Shown here in pieces: positions 40,936 through 49,760 of a DNA stretch of 64,000 nt. Location of the stretch: assembly GCF_016918015.1 (NCBI RefSeq), contig NZ_JAERMK010000007.1, positions 85,839-149,838 on the forward strand, given 5' to 3'. Source of the DNA: Glycomyces sp. YM15. Its GTDB lineage: Bacteria > Actinomycetota > Actinomycetes > Mycobacteriales > Micromonosporaceae. Both the position numbers and the translations under genes were made by a program. The stretch's first letter is position 1. Each line of letters starts with the position of its first letter. Below the pieces are notes generated by a model. It did no database searches and had not been told where the DNA came from. It saw only the letters and a program-made list of their open reading frames with translations.

Positions 40936-42711
40936 TCACTCGTACGAGAGACCGTGGCCGAAGCCGAACAGGACCGATTCGGGGTCGTCGGCGCGGGGGA
41001 TGTCGACGGGCAGCTTCCCCTGCGGGGCAAGATGGCCGAGCACGACCGCGACGGCCGATTCGAGCCCGTCCGCCGAGTACGAGTAGGTCGCGAGGTAGGC
41101 GTTCACGGCTTCGGTGAGGTGCGCGATGTCGTACGGGTTCCGGACACCGAGGGCCACTACGGGCACGCCCGTCGCCGCGAGCGCATCGACGAGGTCCACT
41201 TGGGCGGGGTTGGCGCCGACCCCGTTGGTGCTCACCACGATGAAGCCCTTGCCGTCCGCGGCGGCGACGGCGGCGTCGATCTGCGCCGGGGTCGGGGCGA
41301 TCCCGGTGACGACGCGGGTGGGGGTGAAGCCGCGCTTGGTGAACTCGGCGGTGAGCAGGTTCGTGGTGGTCTCGCCCCAGCCGGTCACGAGCAGCGGTCC
41401 GCCGTCGGTGGGGATCGGGAGGGTGCCGTCGTTCTGGACGAGTGTCGTGGTCCGGTCCGAGAGGGACTGGGCCGCTTCGAGATGCGCGGCGGTGCCGACG
41501 ATCGCGGGGATCTCGTCAGGGTCGGCGTACGGGTCGTCGTACAGTCCGAGCCGGTACTTGAGTCCGAGGATGCGCGTCACGGACTGGTCGATGCGCTGCT
41601 CGGTGAGCTCGCCCGCCGCGACGGCGGCGAGCACCGCGTTGTACGCCAGGTCCAGGTCCACGGGCATGAGCAGCATGTCGATCCCGGCCTGCAGCGCCAG
41701 CACCGGGATCCGGTCGTCGCCGTAGCCTTCACGCACGCCTTCCATGGCGAGCGAGTCGGTGACGATGACGCCGTCGTAGCCCAGTTCTTCGCGCAGCAGC
41801 CCGGTGAGGATCGGCTTCGAGAGGGTGGCGGGCGTCAGGGTCGGGTCGAGGGCGGGGAACTGAATGTGGGCGCTCATGATCGCTCCGACCCCCGCGTCGA
41901 TCGCGGCTCGGAACGGCGGTGCGTCGACCTCCTGCCACTCCTCGTAGGTGTGGTCGATCTGCGGCAGGTCGGTGTGGCTGTCGTCCTCGGTGTCACCGTG
42001 CCCGGGGAAGTGCTTCACGGTGGCCGCGAGGTCGCCCCGGGCCTGGTAGCCCTCGACCTGGGCGGCGGCGAACCCGGCGACATGCGCGGCGTCGGAGCCG
42101 AAGGAGCGCACGCCGATCACCGGGTTGGCCGGGTTCACGTTGACGTCCGCGTCCGGCGCGAAGTTCACGTTGAGGCCCATCGCGCGCAGCTCGGTGCCGC
42201 TGATGACGGCCGCTTCGTAGGCGGTGGTCGTGTCGTGGGTCGCGCCGAGCGCCATCGCGCCGGGCAGCTGCGTCGCGGGCGCGGTGATGCGCACGACGAG
42301 GCCGTGCTCCTGGTCGGTGGCGATCAGCAGCGGCTCGCCGTCCGCTGTGGACGCGGCCTGGAGCCCGTTGGAGAGGCCCGTGATCTGGTCCGGGTCGGCC
42401 ACATTGTTCGACCAGGCGAAGTAGATGATGCCGCCCACCTTGTAGGCGGCGATGAGCTCCGCGGCGTTGTTCACGCCGTGCGTCTCCTGGTTCTTGGCGA
42501 CGTCGGCGGGGTCGCTCGTGTCGGCCGTGCGCCCGTAGGCGTAGACGGTGAAGAGCTGGCCGACCTTCTCCTCGAGGGTCATGGCCTTCAAACGGCGCTT
42601 GACGAACCGCTTCTCGCTCGAGGCGCCACCGGCTTGCGCGGGGATCGCGGTGGCGGCGGCCGCGGCGGCGCCGAGGGCGGCTGCGAGCACGGTCCGGCGG
42701 GGATGCGTCAT
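40936..42711 (-). CDS. nagZ: secreted GH3 beta-N-acetylglucosaminidase, NagZ-like
   Basis: A 591-residue exported GH3 enzyme (leader MTHPRRTVLAAALGAA...PAQA). It has the NagZ hallmark KHFPGHGDTEDDSHTDLP, whose Asp-His dyad replaces the usual acid/base, and nucleophile Asp in GVIVTDSLAMEGV. A C-terminal (alpha/beta) GH3_C domain follows as in Bacillus NagZ (YbbD). It would release GlcNAc from murein chains. GGAGGAG precedes the ATG. It is the first gene of the trio with NamZ-like and AmiE-like proteins. Confidence 0.9.
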   Translation of the reverse strand: MTHPRRTVLAAALGAAAAAATAIPAQAGGASSEKRFVKRRLKAMTLEEKVGQLFTVYAYGRTADTSDPADVAKNQETHGVNNAAELIAAYKVGGIIYFAWSNNVADPDQITGLSNGLQAASTADGEPLLIATDQEHGLVVRITAPATQLPGAMALGATHDTTTAYEAAVISGTELRAMGLNVNFAPDADVNVNPANPVIGVRSFGSDAAHVAGFAAAQVEGYQARGDLAATVKHFPGHGDTEDDSHTDLPQIDHTYEEWQEVDAPPFRAAIDAGVGAIMSAHIQFPALDPTLTPATLSKPILTGLLREELGYDGVIVTDSLAMEGVREGYGDDRIPVLALQAGIDMLLMPVDLDLAYNAVLAAVAAGELTEQRIDQSVTRILGLKYRLGLYDDPYADPDEIPAIVGTAAHLEAAQSLSDRTTTLVQNDGTLPIPTDGGPLLVTGWGETTTNLLTAEFTKRGFTPTRVVTGIAPTPAQIDAAVAAADGKGFIVVSTNGVGANPAQVDLVDALAATGVPVVALGVRNPYDIAHLTEAVNAYLATYSYSADGLESAVAVVLGHLAPQGKLPVDIPRADDPESVLFGFGHGLSYE

Positions 42712-42783
42712 GGGCTCCTCCAGTAAGGCGCGGGGGATCGGGTGGCGGTTTTGACCTACTGGCCCGATCGGCTCATACTGGCA

Positions 42784-42823
42784 GAAAACTTCAAGTGAAG
42801 GCAAGACTACGGAGAATATTTTC
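42784..42823 (-). promoter_or_regulatory. control region of the murein-hydrolase operon
   Basis: GAAAACTTC (42784-42792) and a near-palindrome GAGAATATTTTC (42812-42823) lie 70-110 bp upstream of the GH3 start. On the minus strand a possible -35 TTGCCT and -10 CAGTAT bracket the first motif. The peptide-transporter operon has a similar GAAAGTTTTC before its promoter. A shared regulator, perhaps MurR/RpiR-like, is inference; no such gene is in the window. Confidence 0.4.
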
Positions 42824-43055
42824 AGATGATGTTCAGGCGAGGTCCGCTTCGTCCAATCGGAAGGTCCCGGCGTCGGCAGGGCATGTCCGAGAGGGCCTTC
42901 CAAGTCGAGTTGTCCAGGTCGAGAATGCAACGGCACGGTGCGACATCAGCGTAAGGTCGGCTTCGCAGATCCTTGGCAGCGATCAGACCTGTCGCACCTC
43001 TCCGGGCGTGGAGTGGCGCGGGCAGCGCTGCGGTCCCGAGGTTCGATACCGATGC

Positions 43056-43355
43056 GGTTCAAGCGGGCAGCGATGAAGAGGTGAGGGTGGGACCGGGTCC
43101 TGTTCCGGCCCCCGGCCGGATTGGGCCGGGGTTCAGGCCGGCGGCGATGAAGAGGTGAGGGAGGGGTCGGGTCTGCCTCCGGCTTCCCTGCCTGATCGGG
43201 CTCGGGGTCCAGGCTGGCGGCGACGATGGGGTGTATGGGGGCTTGGGTTCGTCTCCGGCCTCTCGGCCTGGTCGGGTCGGGGTTCAGTCCGGCTGCGATG
43301 GTGGGGTGTGTGGCTGGGGTGGGGTGGGTTTCCTGGTGTGGGCATGCTGAGGGGC
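43056..43355 (+). repeat. tandem array of four ~75-bp degenerate repeats
   Basis: Units start at 43056, 43130, 43206 and 43281, each with GGTTCAGGCCGGCGGCGATG-like cores followed by a G-rich run and a CCTCCGGCCT-like end. The period is 74-76 bp. The last three units overlap the Pro/Arg-rich tail of the HNH gene on the other strand. A weaker fifth unit may follow near 43372. Confidence 0.75.
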
Positions 43356-45106
43356 CCGGCCCCTGTTGGGGTTCGGGCTGCGCTGCGTGGTGTGTGCGGC
43401 GCTTCCCCCAGCAGTCGCCTGCTGGGGCAGCCTAAGAACGGCGGGTCGCCGTAGTCGGCTGTCGCTGACCTTGCAGCTGTCGCTGTCGATGCCGGTGGTG
43501 CGGGCGCCGCGACTGCTACTTCGGCGCTTGAGGCGTCGCGTATGCCGAACGTCGCTCGGCATTTCGCTTTCGCCGCTCGCATGGCTTTGATGGCCCGGTC
43601 GCGGTCGATGGCCTCAGCGATGCCGTCGAGGTCGGGCTTCAAGGTCTCGGACCATTCGGTGCGGTAGAGCCCGGTGGGGAACACGTCCCAGTCCGAGCCT
43701 GCATGCTCGGCGTCCATGTCGGCATCGGTGCGCCAGTCGGCGCACCCGCACCCGGCCGAGCCACCGGCCGAGGCACCGGCGGTGCCGCCCTGGCCTTGGC
43801 CGCCTCGGAGGCCGTGGAGGCCTTCGTGCCCTTCGTGGCCGTCGTGGTGGGTGATGATCGCCTGACCGGGGCCGGTCTTCTCCACCGACCAGCCCGGGGT
43901 GTGGATGCGTCCGTGATGGAACCGGCACAGCAGGATCAGATTCTCCGCGACCGTGGGGCCGCCGTCGGCCCAGTGGGTGATGTGGTGCGCCTCGGTCCAG
44001 GCGATGGGCCGGTCACAACCGTGCCAAGCGCACCCGCCTGGCTGCTCAAGCTCGAGCTTGCGTCGCAGGGCCGCGTTCGGCAGGCGCAGCGCCCGGCCCA
44101 GCTCGACCGCTTCCCCCTTGGCGTAGTTGAACACCGAGGGGATGACGAGGCCTTCGCAGGCCAGCAGCCGGGCCCGGGCGAGGGAGATCGGTTGGCCTTC
44201 CAGGAGGGGGAGGCGCCCGGTGTCCTTGCCCTGCAACGTCTCGATGTCGACGGTCAGGTCGAGGGTGGCGGTGTGCCCGTGGCGGGTCGCGGCCTGCGGG
44301 GAGGACCCGTACCCGGCCAGGAGCTGGTGGAGGGCCTCGGCGTGGCGGTTGGCCTGCGGGGGCAGCAGACCTTCAGCGTCGGTCTCGTCCTGGCGGGGTG
44401 GTGGGCAGGCGGTCTGCAGGTACTTGTCGAGCATCCGTCCGGTCGCATTCGAGAGGTGCCCTTCCAGCGCCCACATGCCATTGCCGCACTCGATCAACTC
44501 CAGGCGCTGCATCGACTGCTCGCCGAGCCCATCAAGGAGCTCAGTCTCTCCGGCGATCGCGGCCCACAGCCCCTCGAGGTGACGTTGCAGGTCCTTGAAG
44601 GAAGCATGAGCGCAGTACTCGACCACCATCGCCTCCGGCGTCGCGCAGAGGGTCTCGGGGTCGAAGGGGGAGACGACCGGGGCGGTGAAAGGAGTGCGGG
44701 CGAACAGGCGCATGGCCGGGGTCTGGTCGAGCTGGCGGACGGCGTAGGCGACCTGGTCAATCCGGGCCTGCCCCGACACCGCCGCCGAAGCAAGAAGACG
44801 GAACTTCCCCGACAGCCGCGCGATGGCGGCGATGGCGCTGGCGGTGTTGAAGGTGAAGTCGAACTGGGACAGGAGGAGGTCGCGGAGGGCGGAGAACCCG
44901 AACTCGGAGCGGTGCAGGTTCGCCTCCTTCATCGCGATCACCGCAGACAGGACCTGGGCGTGAAAGGCGTTGATCCCCGCGGCGGCCTCATCGAGGGTCG
45001 AGCGGATCGCCGCAGCCTGGGAGCGGCGGTCAGGGGAAGCGGAGAGGAGCGAGGCGGCGGGGAGGACCGGAGCGACCGGGCTGGTGTGGGTGTTGCATGC
45101 GGCCAT
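43133..45106 (-). CDS. 13E12-family protein (DUF222 plus HNH endonuclease domain)
   Basis: A 657-residue protein. The N-terminal DUF222 region (about 30-330) precedes a short HNH nuclease domain CAWHGCDRPIAWTEAHHITHW...LCRFHHGRIH (about 390-435). A low-complexity Gly/His-rich linker and a long Pro/Arg/Thr-rich tail follow. The last 70 or so residues are encoded by the tandem repeat array, so the tail is probably not a folded domain. These multi-copy actinobacterial genes behave like mobile or repeat-associated nucleases. GGAGG lies 8 bp before ATG 45106. The gene is bounded by inverted repeat copies and separates two murein-salvage operons. Confidence 0.88.
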   Translation of the reverse strand: MAACNTHTSPVAPVLPAASLLSASPDRRSQAAAIRSTLDEAAAGINAFHAQVLSAVIAMKEANLHRSEFGFSALRDLLLSQFDFTFNTASAIAAIARLSGKFRLLASAAVSGQARIDQVAYAVRQLDQTPAMRLFARTPFTAPVVSPFDPETLCATPEAMVVEYCAHASFKDLQRHLEGLWAAIAGETELLDGLGEQSMQRLELIECGNGMWALEGHLSNATGRMLDKYLQTACPPPRQDETDAEGLLPPQANRHAEALHQLLAGYGSSPQAATRHGHTATLDLTVDIETLQGKDTGRLPLLEGQPISLARARLLACEGLVIPSVFNYAKGEAVELGRALRLPNAALRRKLELEQPGGCAWHGCDRPIAWTEAHHITHWADGGPTVAENLILLCRFHHGRIHTPGWSVEKTGPGQAIITHHDGHEGHEGLHGLRGGQGQGGTAGASAGGSAGCGCADWRTDADMDAEHAGSDWDVFPTGLYRTEWSETLKPDLDGIAEAIDRDRAIKAMRAAKAKCRATFGIRDASSAEVAVAAPAPPASTATAARSATADYGDPPFLGCPSRRLLGEAPHTPRSAARTPTGAGPLSMPTPGNPPHPSHTPHHRSRTEPRPDQAERPETNPSPHTPHRRRQPGPRARSGREAGGRPDPSLTSSSPPA

Positions 45107-45519
45107 GGGTCTCGCCTCCTCACCGATTCTCGAATGTCCTGCCTGTTTTCGGTTCCTTGTTCGTGCTTCAATGATGACAGAATGTTGTAGCGGTGTCATC
45201 ACCCAACCGGGTGAACATTCCATGAGGGACACTCACGCCCCGCCCCCACTTCGCCTGGGACGCAGGGAAACCGGCAGATCATCGGTGCCAGGCTCCGCCC
45301 CGGGTGGATCGCTACCGGGCAGCCGCACCGCACACCTCACCACCATGCGACCCTTTTGTCGCCGCCCGCTTGAACCTCGGGTTAGTGCGCTCTGGCGGCC
45401 GCACTGTGACCCCGCACTTCAGCCAAGTGATGCTATGAAAGCGCAGGCAGACCTCACGGGCGATCCCGAATGAATCGAGCCGGAACCGTTCAGCGCATCT
45501 CGATTCTCTGACGGTAGTG
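45107..45519. other. gap holding HNH promoter side and right boundary repeat
   Basis: 412 bp without a gene. It contains the region upstream of the HNH gene, with a CGGTGTCATCA / TGATGACAG-like inverted pair near 45170-45200, and the single repeat copy at 45350-45376. Nothing else is recognisable. Confidence 0.4.
45350..45376 (-). repeat. inverted single copy of the repeat core, right boundary of HNH cassette
   Basis: The minus strand reads GGTTCAAGCGGGCGGCGACA then AAAGGGT. Its first 13 bases are identical to the unit at 43056, with most of the next 14 also matching. Orientation is opposite to the left array, so the two resemble terminal inverted repeats of about 27 bp. Confidence 0.65.
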
Positions 45520-46443
45520 CTAGCGCAGTGCCGGCTCCGCGAATTCGAGAGTCCCCGCATCGGCGTCCAAGGTCGCCTTGAGCCCCAAGGGAATCGTGAG
45601 CGCACCGGCGCAGTGCCCGAATCCGAACTCCTCCACCACCGGGATGGCCCTCCCGAAGAACTGGTCGTACAGCACCTCGCGGACCTCCTCATACGGCCCG
45701 CAGTCGACCCACGAGCCGAGCACGACCCCGGCGATCCCGTCGAAGTATCCGGCCCGCCGCAGCTGCGTCAGCGCCCGGTCGATCCGGTACGGCGCTTCGC
45801 CGATGTCCTCCAGGAGCAGCAGTCCGCCCGCCACGTCCCGCCGATGGTGGAGCGTGCCCGCCTCGGCTGCCAGGAGCGTCAGCGTCCCGCCGAAGGTCAC
45901 GCCGGTGGCCGTGCCGCCCCGCATCGTCGTGGCGGTGGCCGACGCGATCCATTGGGCCCGTTCAGGTTCGAACAGGGCCAGCCGCAGGTGCTCCTGCACC
46001 ACGGGATTCTCGGCGAACTGCGTCCAGCTCGGCATGGGACCGTGGATCGAGGCCGTACCCAGTTCCAGCGCGACCGCCTCGTGCACCGCGGTCATGTCGC
46101 TGAAGCCGACGAACGCCTTCGGTTCGACCGAGGCCAGGGCCTCCCAGTCGACGTGCTCGATCATCCGCTGCGAGCCGTAGCCGCCCCGCGAGGCGATCAC
46201 GGCCGCGAACGACGGGTCGAGCCAGGCCTTCGCGAAGCCGACGGCCCGGTCGCCGTCCGCCCCGGCCAGGTACCCCGTGGTCGCAGCCGCACCGGGCATC
46301 ACGACCGGCTCGAGCCCCCAGCCGCGCAGCACCTCGAGACCGGCGTCCAGGCCCCCTGGAGGGAACGGGCTCGCTGGGGAGACGATCGCGACCCGGTCGC
46401 CCGGGACGAGCCGCCTCGGGCGGCGCAGCGGTTCGAGGCTCAC
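45520..46443 (-). CDS. LD-carboxypeptidase, peptidase S66 (LdcA-like)
   Basis: A 307-residue cytoplasmic enzyme without a leader. S66 features are present: RGGYGSQRMIEHVDWEAL, nucleophile Ser in FVGFSDMTAVH (about residue 114), Glu in GGLLLLEDIGE and His in EFGFGHC. These enzymes remove terminal D-Ala from tetrapeptides after murein recycling. ATG overlaps the S9 peptidase stop by 4 bp. It is the last gene of the transporter-peptidase operon, so it acts on imported murein peptides. Confidence 0.9.
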   Translation of the reverse strand: MSLEPLRRPRRLVPGDRVAIVSPASPFPPGGLDAGLEVLRGWGLEPVVMPGAAATTGYLAGADGDRAVGFAKAWLDPSFAAVIASRGGYGSQRMIEHVDWEALASVEPKAFVGFSDMTAVHEAVALELGTASIHGPMPSWTQFAENPVVQEHLRLALFEPERAQWIASATATTMRGGTATGVTFGGTLTLLAAEAGTLHHRRDVAGGLLLLEDIGEAPYRIDRALTQLRRAGYFDGIAGVVLGSWVDCGPYEEVREVLYDQFFGRAIPVVEEFGFGHCAGALTIPLGLKATLDADAGTLEFAEPALR

Positions 46444-48446
46444 GGCTCCAGCTCCAGTTCGAAGTCGGGAACGGGGAACGCGAGGACCTGCGCGTAGAGC
46501 GCGTGCTCGGCGAGCACGGCATCCACAATGGTCGACGCCTGCCGGAAGCCGTGCTGCTCGCCCTCATACGTGCGGTAGGCGTGCGGCACGCCCCGGCCCG
46601 CCACGGCCCGCAGCAGCTGCTCGGCCTGCGCCGGCGGGCATATCGCGTCCTCCAGGCCCTGCAAGAGAAGGAATGGCACCTCGATGCGGTCGGCGTGGTG
46701 CACCGGCGAACGCTCGATGGAGCGTTCCTCCAGCACCTCGGGCGGGCCCACGAGCGAGTACACGTACTGCGATTCGAAGTCGTGCGTGTCGTTCCCGGTC
46801 CAGCCCGAGAGGTCGAGGATCGGGTACTTCACCACCGCGCACGCATAGAGGCCCTGGGCCGCTTCCGAAGTGAGCGACGCGGCGGCCGTCCAGCCCCCGG
46901 CGCTGCCGCCGCGGATCGCGAGCCGCGCCGGGTCGGCCGTGCCTTCGGCGGCGAGCGCCCGGGCCACGGCCGCGCAGTCCTCCACGTCCACCTCGCCCCA
47001 CCGCTCACGCAGCCGCTCCCGGTATTCGCGCCCGTAGCCCGTGGACCCGCCGTAGTTCACCTCGACCACGCCGATCCCGCGCGAGGTGAAGTACGCCAGC
47101 TCCATGTCGAGCACTGCGCGCACACCGCTCGTGGGCCCGCCGTGCACCCACACCACATACGGCGGCCGTTCCCCCTCGGGTCCTGTGAACTCGGGATTGC
47201 GCGGCGGGTAGACGTGGGCATAGATCTCACGCCCGTCCGGACCACGGAAGGTCCGATGCTCGGGGACGGGGTAGTAGGCCGGATCGACCTTGTCGGTGTG
47301 CGCGTTCGCGATCACCCGGGCCGCGCCCGTGTACGAGTCCACTTCGACCAGCTCGTACCCGGACACTGGGCTCGCCGCCAGGCCGTACACCTTGTCGCCG
47401 ATCACGCAGAGCCCGCCGAGCCAGTCGGTCCACGGGCCCGCGACCGGCCGCAGCTCCTGAGTCCCGTCGCCGTACAGGCTGAGGCGGTTCTCGCCCTTGC
47501 CGTGAATCATGGCGAACGCACACTGAGCGCCCGGCCTGGGTATCGGCAGGAACCACCGCGACCCCAGGGTCCACAAGGGGCCGGCGAACTCCTCCTCGGC
47601 TCGGATCAGCATTCCTGTGGACTCGTCGAACCAGTCCCGCCAGTGCAGGTTCCACCAGCCGGTCGCATCCGAGGCGTAGTAGACCTCGGCGGCTGCTTCG
47701 TTCCCGCCGATCTCGACCTGCGCGATCGAGGTGCCGGCTCCGCCCGCGACGCGGCGGTCCATCCGCAGCTCGCCCGCCGGATCGATCTCGGCGATCCGCA
47801 GATCCGTGCCGTCCCAGGGCATCTGCGGATGGTTCCACGCGATGTACCCGACCGTCTCCTCACCGGGGCCGACCTTCGGTCCGGTCAGGAACCGGTATGA
47901 GCCGTCGGTGAGCTCCCTGATCTTCGACCGGTCGGCGGCGGCCGATCCGTCGAGCGGGACCGCCGCCAGCACCCGCCGCACGTCGGTCGGGCGCTCCCCG
48001 GTGAACTCTTCCATGACCGCCCAGGCCTCACCGAAGCGCTCCACGATCACCGGCTCGCAGAACCGCAGCCCGCCTGGGACGGCCGGTTCCGGCGTCAGCG
48101 GCACCGGCTCGCCGCCGTCGTCCGGCTCGAACCGGTGGAGCCGCTGGTCGGCGAAGTTCGTGAACACCACGACCGGCCCGTCCTCGCGCATGACGCCCGC
48201 CCACGGGCGGCCGCCGTACTCGTGGACCCGGTTGCGCGGGTTCCACGGCGGCGGCAGCACCGACTCGGTGGTGCCGTCCTCGCGCCGCCGGATCAGCGCC
48301 CGCCGCCCGCCCTCGGCCGGGCGCGGCTCGGTCCACCACAGCTCCCCGCCGACCGCCCCCAGCGCACCGGGCCAGCCGTCGGCCTCCGCGACCATCTCGA
48401 CCGTGATCGGCGATGCCCAAGCACCGTAAGGGGACTGCTGCACCAC
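46440..48446 (-). CDS. S9-family prolyl oligopeptidase-like peptidase
   Basis: A 668-residue serine peptidase without a signal peptide. A seven-bladed beta-propeller (about 1-370) gates an alpha/beta-hydrolase domain with nucleophile GGSAGG (Ser about 512), Asp in LEDAICPP and His in EGEQHGFR. It should cleave short peptides inside the cell. It is spaced 9 bp from the M20 gene and overlaps the LD-carboxypeptidase gene, so it belongs to the salvage operon. The exact cleavage specificity, perhaps acyl-aminoacyl or dipeptidyl, is not evident. Confidence 0.9.
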   Translation of the reverse strand: MVQQSPYGAWASPITVEMVAEADGWPGALGAVGGELWWTEPRPAEGGRRALIRRREDGTTESVLPPPWNPRNRVHEYGGRPWAGVMREDGPVVVFTNFADQRLHRFEPDDGGEPVPLTPEPAVPGGLRFCEPVIVERFGEAWAVMEEFTGERPTDVRRVLAAVPLDGSAAADRSKIRELTDGSYRFLTGPKVGPGEETVGYIAWNHPQMPWDGTDLRIAEIDPAGELRMDRRVAGGAGTSIAQVEIGGNEAAAEVYYASDATGWWNLHWRDWFDESTGMLIRAEEEFAGPLWTLGSRWFLPIPRPGAQCAFAMIHGKGENRLSLYGDGTQELRPVAGPWTDWLGGLCVIGDKVYGLAASPVSGYELVEVDSYTGAARVIANAHTDKVDPAYYPVPEHRTFRGPDGREIYAHVYPPRNPEFTGPEGERPPYVVWVHGGPTSGVRAVLDMELAYFTSRGIGVVEVNYGGSTGYGREYRERLRERWGEVDVEDCAAVARALAAEGTADPARLAIRGGSAGGWTAAASLTSEAAQGLYACAVVKYPILDLSGWTGNDTHDFESQYVYSLVGPPEVLEERSIERSPVHHADRIEVPFLLLQGLEDAICPPAQAEQLLRAVAGRGVPHAYRTYEGEQHGFRQASTIVDAVLAEHALYAQVLAFPVPDFELELEP

Positions 48447-48455
48447 TGTGCTCCT

Positions 48456-49760
48456 CTATGCGTTCCGCAGGAAATCGTCCAGGACCCGCACCCCGAAATG
48501 CAGCCCCTCCACCGGGACCCGCTCGTCGACGCCGTGCGCGAGCCGCCCGTATCCGAGCTCGGCCGTCTGCCCGAGCGGTGAGAAGCCGTAACCGGTGATG
48601 CCCAGCTGCGCGAACTGCTTCGCGTCCGTGCCGCCGGACATGCAGAACGGCACCGGATGCCCCTCGGGGTCGAACTTCCGGACCGCCGCGCGCATCGCCG
48701 CGAACGCGGGGGAGTCGACCGGAGCGGCGAGCGGCTGCGTGCGGTGCTGGTACTCCCATTGCACGTCAGGCCCGCACAGTGCCTCCATCGTGGCCTCGAA
48801 CTCGGCCTCACCGCCGGGCAGCACCCGGCCGTCCACTTCGGCGTAAGCGTGCTCGGGGATCACGTTCACCTTGTACCCGGCCCGCAACACCGTCGGGTTC
48901 GCGCTGTTGCGCAGCGTCGACTCGACCAACTGCGCCGCGGGTCCCAGCTTCGCCAGCAGCCCGTCGACGTCGTCCAGATCCGGCTCCACGCCGTAGACCT
49001 CGGCGAGCTCCGTCAACGCCGCCCGCACCGTGGGCGTCAACCGCAGCGGCCACTCGTGCGCGCCGATCCGCGCGACGGCGGCCGCCAGCTTCCCGACCGC
49101 GTTGTCCGGGTTGGCCTTCGAGCCGTGCCCGGCCGTCCCCGAAGCCGAGAGCCGCAGCCACGCCGTACCGCGCTCACCGGCCGCGATCGGATAGAGCCGC
49201 AGTCCGTTCCCGCCGTGGAAGGTGAACCCGCCCGACTCCGAGACGCCCTCGGTGCACCCCGCGAACAGTTCCGCGTGCGCCTCCGCGAGGTACCCAGCGC
49301 CGTACTCGGCACTGGCCTCCTCGTCGGCCGTGAACGCCACGACGATCGGCCGCCGCGGCCGGACCCCGGCCCTCGCCCAGGCGCGCACGGTGGCGAGGAC
49401 CATGGCGTTCATACTCTTCATGTCGATCGCGCCGCGCCCCCAGAGCATCCCGTCGCGGATCTCCCCGGAGAACGGGTGCACGCTCCAGTCCGCAGCTTCG
49501 GCCGGAACCACGTCGAGGTGACCGTGCACCAGCAGCGCATCGGCCTCCGGGTCCTCGCCCTCGATGCGAGCGACCACATTGGAGCGATTCGGGGCCTTCT
49601 CGAGGATCCGCGCCTCGACGCCGACCTCCGCGAGCTTCCCGGCCGCGTACTCGGCGGCCTCACGCTCGTTCCCGTCCCCGCCGCCGTGATTCGTGGTGTC
49701 GATCCGGATCAGCTCGGACGTGAAGCGCACGACCTCGTCGAGCGCCCGCGCGTCAACCAT
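48456..49760 (-). CDS. M20 family metallopeptidase
   Basis: A 434-residue zinc peptidase. The metal/catalytic residues lie in VHGHLDVVP (about 79-87), WGRGAIDMKS, and ADEEAS (Glu-Glu near 145). A dimerisation lid domain is followed by SGGTDAKQF near 395. M20 proteins of this type are dipeptidases or carboxypeptidases. The ATG overlaps the DppA stop by 8 bp, and GGAGGAG lies just before it. It likely completes peptide breakdown after transport. Confidence 0.9.
   Translation of the reverse strand: MVDARALDEVVRFTSELIRIDTTNHGGGDGNEREAAEYAAGKLAEVGVEARILEKAPNRSNVVARIEGEDPEADALLVHGHLDVVPAEAADWSVHPFSGEIRDGMLWGRGAIDMKSMNAMVLATVRAWARAGVRPRRPIVVAFTADEEASAEYGAGYLAEAHAELFAGCTEGVSESGGFTFHGGNGLRLYPIAAGERGTAWLRLSASGTAGHGSKANPDNAVGKLAAAVARIGAHEWPLRLTPTVRAALTELAEVYGVEPDLDDVDGLLAKLGPAAQLVESTLRNSANPTVLRAGYKVNVIPEHAYAEVDGRVLPGGEAEFEATMEALCGPDVQWEYQHRTQPLAAPVDSPAFAAMRAAVRKFDPEGHPVPFCMSGGTDAKQFAQLGITGYGFSPLGQTAELGYGRLAHGVDERVPVEGLHFGVRVLDDFLRNA

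Noticed and set aside
39671-42726. Very long plus-strand frames opposite the GH171 and GH3 genes
   Set aside because: These are typical GC-rich antisense shadows; the minus-strand frames carry DUF1343 and NagZ signatures.
43056-43355. Tandem repeats as a CRISPR array
   Set aside because: The repeated part and the spacers are both degenerate, the period is about 75 bp, and no cas genes are present.
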